A DNA stretch of 16,691 nucleotides. Origin: Spirochaetia bacterium. Lineage in GTDB: Bacteria; Spirochaetota; Spirochaetia; Treponematales; Breznakiellaceae. Below the pieces are notes generated by a model. The model saw nothing but the letters and a program-made list of their open reading frames with translations. It was not told the DNA's origin and ran no database searches. How positions within the stretch are numbered: the stretch's first letter is position 1; each line of letters starts with the position of its first letter. The translations under genes and the position numbers were made by a program. The DNA lies in NCBI GenBank assembly GCA_025997755.1, contig BNVA01000026.1, positions 1 through 16,691 of the forward strand. The letters are read 5' to 3'. Positions 13,478-16,691 of the stretch are shown here, piece after piece.

Positions 13478-13951
13478 TTGGAAAAATTTTATGGCTGTGA
13501 AATTAATTGTAATGAAATAGATAAAAGTGTTTTATTTGCTCATCATGCACGAGGTTGTACTATAATAGCTGAAAAAATTAGTGAAAATGTTGTTATATAT
13601 CAAAATGTTACAATTGGCTCAAATATGAGGTATAATAAAAATAAAAAAGAATGGGAAAATGTTGGCGTTCCAATAATTGGAAAAAATGTTGTGATCGCTG
13701 ATGGATCAAAAATATTAGGACCAATAGTAATTGGGGAAAATTCTGTTATAGGGGCTGGTGCTATAGTTACAAAAGATATGCCAGATAATAGTATAATATA
13801 TGGTGTAAATCAATTCAAAAATAAAGACCCTAATTATGATTTAGTATTTAATTCAAACATGATAGACCCTAGAAAAATAATAGAAGCAAATTATAAATTA
13901 ATAGAAAAATATGATAGTAAAAATAATGGGGTACGCCCCAACGTCGTATAA
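13478..13951 (+). CDS. Hexapeptide-repeat acetyltransferase, CysE-like, 5' end probably broken
   Basis: This is a 157-residue left-handed beta-helix acyltransferase fragment. Residues about 17-50 read SVLFAHHARGCTIIAEKISENVVIYQNVTIG, where His21 or His22 fits the catalytic His of serine acetyltransferases. Residues about 63-110 hold further hexapeptide turns (VPIIGKNVVIADGSKILGPIVIGENSVIGAGAIV) followed by KDMPDNSIIYGV. The only in-frame start in the open frame is TTG at 13478 with no ribosome site. Upstream and in the same frame an ATG at 13406 has weak ribosome sites (GGAG, AGGA) and reads MFEKLVKLNCFSQNKALKMLA, then TAA at 13469-13471, then NLLEKFYGCEIN. This looks like one helix cut by a single nonsense codon, so the gene is probably a recent pseudogene. 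Its stop codon TAA lies inside the R'' box of the attC. The substrate is not known. Confidence 0.65.
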   Translation: MEKFYGCEINCNEIDKSVLFAHHARGCTIIAEKISENVVIYQNVTIGSNMRYNKNKKEWENVGVPIIGKNVVIADGSKILGPIVIGENSVIGAGAIVTKDMPDNSIIYGVNQFKNKDPNYDLVFNSNMIDPRKIIEANYKLIEKYDSKNNGVRPNVV

Positions 13952-14100
13952 CATACGCTATACGCTGCGCCGCAGTAGCGGCTTGGCCTACGAAAAAACG
14001 CAGTCGGCCTACGGCCTTTGTGCATTTTTTCTCCGGCACATTTTTGCGGTTTCCTTTATCGCAACCGCAAAAACGTCGTATAGCTTTCACGTTAAACGAC
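13943..14100 (+). repeat. attC site of cassette 4
   Basis: R'' GTCGTATAAC (13943-13952) is the exact complement of GTTATACGAC at its own cassette start (13220-13229). L'' is GCTATACG (13957-13964), L' CGTATAGC (14077-14084), R' GTTAAACGAC (14091-14100), breakpoint 14091/14092. The third stem is GCGGTT/AACCGC and lacks the nested tip hairpin seen in the first three sites, so this copy is about 15-20 bases shorter. Confidence 0.83.
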
Positions 14101-14115
14101 ATTTTGGCAACCCTA

Positions 14116-14144
14116 TTGACATTAAAATCATAGTGTGTTATGAT
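14116..14144 (+). promoter_or_regulatory. Cassette 5 promoter
   Basis: Consensus TTGACA (14116-14121), 17 bases, TATGAT (14139-14144), with TG one base before the -10. It lies only 24 bases from the cassette start, so it directly follows the attC breakpoint. Confidence 0.8.
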
Positions 14145-14212
14145 GACCCCTAAGAAAGAAAATTGAATGGGTTTGGAAACGTCGCCATTCGTGGTAGTGT
14201 GAAGGAGTTTTT

Positions 14213-15436
14213 ATGGAAGATATTTATTTTATAGAAAATATATTAAGTGCCCCAAGAGGTGAGGAATCAAACCCGGGGATGTTAAAAACTCAAAATGATA
14301 ATGAATGCACAGTTATTCTTTTTAATGCCTCAAAGTTTTTAGAAAATGAACAGCTTGATAATTCTGACTATTTTAATATTCAAACGATACCTATTAGCCA
14401 GCTTGATGATGTTAAACAAGGAACATTTGTTTATAATACAAATCTTTCTCAAAATGTTTATACTCGTGTTGCAAGACATTTTGTATCTCAAAATAATATG
14501 CTTAGAAGAACATTGATTAATAACACCGCTCAAGATATTTATGAGCCGAAAATCGATAGAAATATTGTAAGCTATCATGTAAATGTTGGTCATGGAAACT
14601 GTAGTTTTTTAGTTGATAAAAGCAAAAAAGACATTTGGCTTATAGATTGCTCAAATTTTGATTATCTCGAACATAAATCCTACCAAAAAAATATCGACAG
14701 TTGCATAACGCACATTAAAGATAAGTATTGTTTGCAAAAATTTCATATAGAAAAAGTATTTATTACTCATCCGCATTTTGATCATTACTCTGGGATAGGA
14801 ATACTTATCAATAAAGGTTTTATTGATGCGGATAGCTTCTTTTATATAAATAACTATTATACATTTGCAAGTGGGAAATGGAATGATTTGTTAGCAAAGA
14901 TAGCTGCCTTAAAACCAAAAAAGGTAATTGAACCAATTTTTCAAAATTCCTTTTCTGGAGTTGATATTTTATATCCAGAACAAAGTGTGGTTAGAACTTT
15001 AGCAACAAAAGGTAGTACTAGTAAGACTATTATACAGTCTAATCCCAATAATGCATCAATTGTTTTTCTAGTCAAAGATATAAATAAATCATTTTTATTT
15101 ACTGGTGACATAGAAACTGAAGCTTGGGATATTGTAAAAAAATGCTGTCCGCATTTATTGAATTGTGACTATTATGCAATATCGCATCATGGAAGTGATA
15201 CTGGGCATAAAAGAACTAAGTGCCCAATGGGGAAATCCATTTCAAAGGTTTCAGATTGTATAAAACACAATGCTCAACCAATATTAATGGGGCGAGACGG
15301 AGCGTATTCAGGGATATATTCAACGAAAGTACTAAGCGATTTTAAAAATATTATATATTCACAACAAGATGCTTCTGGAATTCCAAAAGACTTTGTGGAA
15401 ATTGAATGGGAATTAAATAACGTAAAGTATCATTAA
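14213..15436 (+). CDS. ComEC-like metallo-beta-lactamase-fold hydrolase
   Basis: This is a 407-residue protein with an unrecognised N-terminal part (1 to about 115) and a metallo-beta-lactamase fold close to the C-terminal domain of the competence protein ComEC. Motifs are VNVGHGNCSFLV (123-134, where ComEC relatives have VGQGDS), LIDCSN with Asp145, the metal-binding HPHFDH (186-191), NPNNASIVFLV (278-287), FTGDIE with Asp299, and ISHHGSD with His325 and His326. All metal ligands appear present, so the enzyme should be active on a phosphodiester or similar bond. There are no membrane segments, so it is not a DNA-uptake channel. AAGGAG lies 5 bases before the ATG. Stand-alone proteins of this type are found in defence and other accessory loci; here it is the single gene of cassette 5. 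Whether it is a nuclease is unproven. Confidence 0.82.
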   Translation: MEDIYFIENILSAPRGEESNPGMLKTQNDNECTVILFNASKFLENEQLDNSDYFNIQTIPISQLDDVKQGTFVYNTNLSQNVYTRVARHFVSQNNMLRRTLINNTAQDIYEPKIDRNIVSYHVNVGHGNCSFLVDKSKKDIWLIDCSNFDYLEHKSYQKNIDSCITHIKDKYCLQKFHIEKVFITHPHFDHYSGIGILINKGFIDADSFFYINNYYTFASGKWNDLLAKIAALKPKKVIEPIFQNSFSGVDILYPEQSVVRTLATKGSTSKTIIQSNPNNASIVFLVKDINKSFLFTGDIETEAWDIVKKCCPHLLNCDYYAISHHGSDTGHKRTKCPMGKSISKVSDCIKHNAQPILMGRDGAYSGIYSTKVLSDFKNIIYSQQDASGIPKDFVEIEWELNNVKYH

Positions 15437-15531
15437 ATGCCCGTGTGCCGTCCAAGGCGCATGGCGGCGTAGCAAATATTTTCTTGCTAATTACATACGT
15501 GATATAGGGCATGGTATGAAATTGCCAAAAC

Positions 15532-15557
15532 GTCGTTTAACATACGCTATACGACAT
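15532..15557 (+). repeat. Collapsed attC at the cassette 5/cassette 6 boundary
   Basis: GTCGTTTAAC (15532-15541) is the exact complement of GTTAAACGAC at the start of cassette 5, so it is that cassette's R'' box. It is followed by GCTATACG, the L'' box, which runs at once into ACATGTGCC, the start expected for cassette 6. The roughly 120 bases of attC stem are missing. A deletion between TATACG in L'' and TATACG in R' explains the fusion. Confidence 0.7.
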
Positions 15558-15584
15558 GTGCCAATTATTGTCATTTGTGGGTAG

Positions 15585-15613
15585 TTGACAAATAATATGG
15601 TTTGCATTATAAA
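15585..15613 (+). promoter_or_regulatory. Cassette 6 promoter
   Basis: Consensus TTGACA (15585-15590), 17 bases, TATAAA (15608-15613), about 37 bases into cassette 6 and 54 bases before the ATG at 15668. Confidence 0.72.
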
Positions 15614-15667
15614 TTAATAAATAACTCGTATGAGTTAATAAAAGACCGAATAATGGAGGAAGGTAAG

Positions 15668-15871
15668 ATGGAAAATCAAGTTTATAAAGATCAAGGATAT
15701 GAGATCCATCATGTAAATTACGGTGGCCGATACGGCGGTGATGATACCGTTTGTCAAGTGCAGTCTTATGGTCAAGAAATTGCTCATTGCACTTGGCATC
15801 CTGGTAGCAATACTCCAAACCCCCATGGTAGTTGTCCGTATAGAGGTCAATACCACTGCCTTGACAAGTAA
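15668..15871 (+). CDS. Small Cys/His-rich protein, unknown
   Basis: This 67-residue protein has no family I recognise. It has four Cys and several His residues in a spaced pattern (DTVCQV, AHCTWHPG, PHGSCPYRGQYHCLDK), with a Gly/Tyr-rich start (VNYGGRYGGDD). The C-terminal half could bind one zinc ion. It has no signal peptide or membrane segment. The frame is open from a TTG at 15602, but that lies within the promoter; the ATG at 15668 has GGAGGAAGG ending 4 bases upstream and is clearly the start. It is the first gene of cassette 6 and converges with the methyltransferase gene, with a shared terminator between them. It could be a small regulatory or toxin-type protein, but nothing in the sequence decides this. 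Confidence 0.65.
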   Translation: MENQVYKDQGYEIHHVNYGGRYGGDDTVCQVQSYGQEIAHCTWHPGSNTPNPHGSCPYRGQYHCLDK

Positions 15872-15890
15872 ACAAGCTTGGCATTCCAGC

Positions 15891-15936
15891 AAAAGTGAGG
15901 TTTACTTTAGCTGGTAAACCTCGCTTTTTATTTTTT
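15891..15936. terminator. Bidirectional intrinsic terminator between convergent genes
   Basis: AGTGAGGTTTAC (15894-15905) pairs with GTAAACCTCGCT (15914-15925) around an 8-base loop, with one G-T pair. A U-rich tract follows on the plus strand (15925-15936) and a short A run (15891-15894) gives a weak U tract on the minus strand. It ends the small gene at 15871 and overlaps the last codons of the methyltransferase. Confidence 0.82.
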
Positions 15937-16440
15937 CAGATTTATGTTTAAGTGATATTGAGCCATTTCGTAAAGAGCTATTGATGCGGCGACTGATACA
16001 TTTAATGATGAAATGTGTCCTCCGATCATCTCAATATGGCACGAATAATCTGCAAGATTAAGAATATTGTCTGGTATGCCATTCTGCTCATTTCCAATGA
16101 CTAAGCAAGTTTTTTGTTGAAAGGATACAAATTTTAGTGGTTTAGAAGTATCTGTTATTTCCAGGGCAATAATATGGTATCCATTATCTTTTAAATTCAA
16201 TAGAGAACTTATTCCATTTTCAAAATACACGGGTATCCTGGAATTACGCGATAATTTTGAGATTTTTTTAGTTGCGTCACTAATACCCTGTTGATAATAG
16301 ACTGCTTTTACACCAAATATATCTGCGCTACGTAAAATTAATCCTAAATTTTCGCAAGAGATATCACAGATAAACAAAACACAGTCTATATTCAACTTTG
16401 GCATCTTTTCAATTGTTTCATAGTGATCTAATTGTCTCAT
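15928..16440 (-). CDS. SpoU/TrmH-family RNA 2'-O-methyltransferase
   Basis: This is a 170-residue SPOUT enzyme that would methylate a ribose in tRNA or rRNA using S-adenosylmethionine. All three family motifs are clear: motif 1 NLGLILRSADIFG (31-43, with the conserved Asn and Arg), motif 2 CLVIGNEQNGIP (112-123), and motif 3 IEMIGGHISSLNVSVAASIALYE (136-158), which forms the knotted cofactor pocket. It has only the catalytic domain, close in length to TrmL, without the N-terminal RNA-binding domain of TrmH or RlmB. The frame opens at a GTG at 16449, but that GTG is part of the GAGGTG ribosome site, so I prefer the ATG at 16440. It is the only cassette gene on the minus strand and has its own promoter at 16501-16529. 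The target RNA is unknown. Confidence 0.87.
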   Translation of the reverse strand: MRQLDHYETIEKMPKLNIDCVLFICDISCENLGLILRSADIFGVKAVYYQQGISDATKKISKLSRNSRIPVYFENGISSLLNLKDNGYHIIALEITDTSKPLKFVSFQQKTCLVIGNEQNGIPDNILNLADYSCHIEMIGGHISSLNVSVAASIALYEMAQYHLNINLKK

Positions 16441-16500
16441 ACACTTCACCTCGTTGTTATATAGGATAAACTCTCGGGCAAAATCATTTACCCATATTAA

Positions 16501-16529
16501 AGTATAGCGAAAACAAAGCTAATAATCAA
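16501..16529 (-). promoter_or_regulatory. Promoter of the SpoU-family methyltransferase
   Basis: On the minus strand, TTGATT (16529-16524), 17 bases and TATACT (16506-16501) form a good sigma-70 match, about 60 bases before the ATG at 16440. Confidence 0.7.
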
Positions 16530-16579
16530 TAGCTATTATCAATAAAAAGAAAAAAATACATAAAAATAGCCCGGCACAC

Positions 16580-16691
16580 GTCGTATAACAGGACTGTATA
16601 TGCGCCGCCGCAGTAGCGACTTGGCCTACAAAAAAACGCAGTCGGGCTTGCGCCCTTTGTGCGTTTTTTCTCCGGCACATTTTTGCGGTTG
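16580..16691 (+). repeat. attC site of cassette 6, cut by the window edge
   Basis: R'' GTCGTATAAC (16580-16589) is followed by a degenerate L'' (CTGTATATGC) and the familiar attC body: CGCCGCAGTAGCG, then AAAAAACGCA/TGCGTTTTTT around GGGC/GCCC, then CTCCGGCACATTTTTGCGG. L' and R' lie beyond the window. The complement of R'' and its flank, GTTATACGACGTGTGCC, agrees with the cassette 6 start TATACGACATGTGCC at 15548. Confidence 0.78.

Larger units (their letters stand above)
10272..16691 (+). mobile_element. Integron gene-cassette array, six cassettes, integrase decayed
   Basis: Six cassettes follow one another with breakpoints at G^TT: 10271/10272, 11120/11121, 12295/12296, 13220/13221, 14091/14092, and a collapsed boundary near 15547. 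The last runs off the right edge. Each unit has a leader with a promoter, one or two genes, and a structured attC-like site. The start of every cassette is the inverted complement of the bases ending in its own R'' box (GTTATACGC with GCGTATAAC, GTTAAACGAC with GTCGTTTAAC, and so on), the relation expected when the ends of one circular cassette form one attC. Adjacent cassettes do not match one another this way. Gene content is unrelated from cassette to cassette and AT-rich, unlike the operon on the left. With no intact integrase visible this would be classed as a cluster of attC sites lacking an integrase, or a decayed chromosomal integron. Confidence 0.82.

Noticed and set aside
10865..14102. 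Minus-strand open frames lying over each attC site with similar protein sequences
   Set aside because: They are translations of the repeat itself in different frames, with no ribosome sites or family features.
15472..15491. TAGCAA/TTGCTA hairpin after the ComEC-like gene as a terminator
   Set aside because: The stem is only 6 AT-rich pairs and no U tract follows, so I do not call it.
10953..16691. The recurring GC-rich repeats as insertion elements, MITEs or a CRISPR array
   Set aside because: They have no transposase, no target duplications and no regular short spacing. The unit ends change from cassette to cassette in matched pairs, and one repeat follows each gene or convergent gene pair, which fits attC sites and not these alternatives.
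1..16691. tRNA or rRNA genes as integration targets
   Set aside because: I saw no cloverleaf or rRNA-like sequence on either strand.

Overview
The window has two halves of very different character. The left half (1 to about 9870) is GC-rich and tightly packed with anabolic-looking bacterial operons for tri/dicarboxylate use. The right half (about 9870 to the end) is AT-rich, loosely packed and punctuated by five long GC-richer structured repeats (about 160-180 bp where complete) plus one collapsed copy. I read these repeats as attC sites, so the right half is the cassette array of a chromosomal integron whose integrase has decayed. An integrase remnant lies upstream of the array on the same strand as it. 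From general knowledge this 'reversed' arrangement is reported for Treponema-type integrons, so a spirochaete with a GC-rich backbone is my best guess. The sequence does not prove the taxonomy.

Left half. A minus-strand operon runs esterase (2719-1919), tctC (1882-851), tctB (784-269), tctA (251 to beyond the left edge). It encodes a tripartite tricarboxylate transporter plus a Fes/EstD-like esterase. A strong stem-loop with a U tract sits between tctC and tctB. Divergently, a plus-strand operon runs lacI-type regulator (2948-3973), aconitase-family hydratase related to E. coli YbhJ (3998-6289), AbrB-type duplicated membrane protein (6301-7422), citC (7431-8441) and a citX-citG fusion (8438-9871). 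Both promoters are good sigma-70 matches with a 17-bp spacer, and each is followed at once by a TGATAAAACG operator. The LacI-type protein probably controls both arms. The citrate lyase maturation genes are present but the lyase subunits citDEF are not in the window.

Right half. Frame-broken debris follows citXG: a fragment of an unknown, probably exported protein (9871-10109), then a 25-codon C-terminal integrase remnant (10110-10188). The first cassette begins at 10272. Cassettes are: C1 10272-11120 (ClbS/DfsB-like), C2 11121-12295 (nucleoside deoxyribosyltransferase-like effector), C3 12296-13220 (LysE exporter broken by an amber codon), C4 13221-14091 (hexapeptide acetyltransferase with a broken 5' end), C5 14092 to about 15547 (ComEC-like metallo-beta-lactamase-fold protein), C6 about 15548 to beyond the window (small Cys/His-rich protein plus a convergent SpoU/TrmH methyltransferase). 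Every cassette seems to carry its own promoter, and the attC sites contain terminator-like hairpins, so each would be an independent transcription unit.

The most striking observation is that the first 17-22 bases of each cassette are the inverted complement of the bases that end in its own R'' box. The match is private to each cassette and extends well beyond the usual attC core. In all six cassettes it is broken at the same place: position 11 is A at the start and G in the complemented end. This both sets the cassette boundaries and suggests a structural signal I do not know to have been described.
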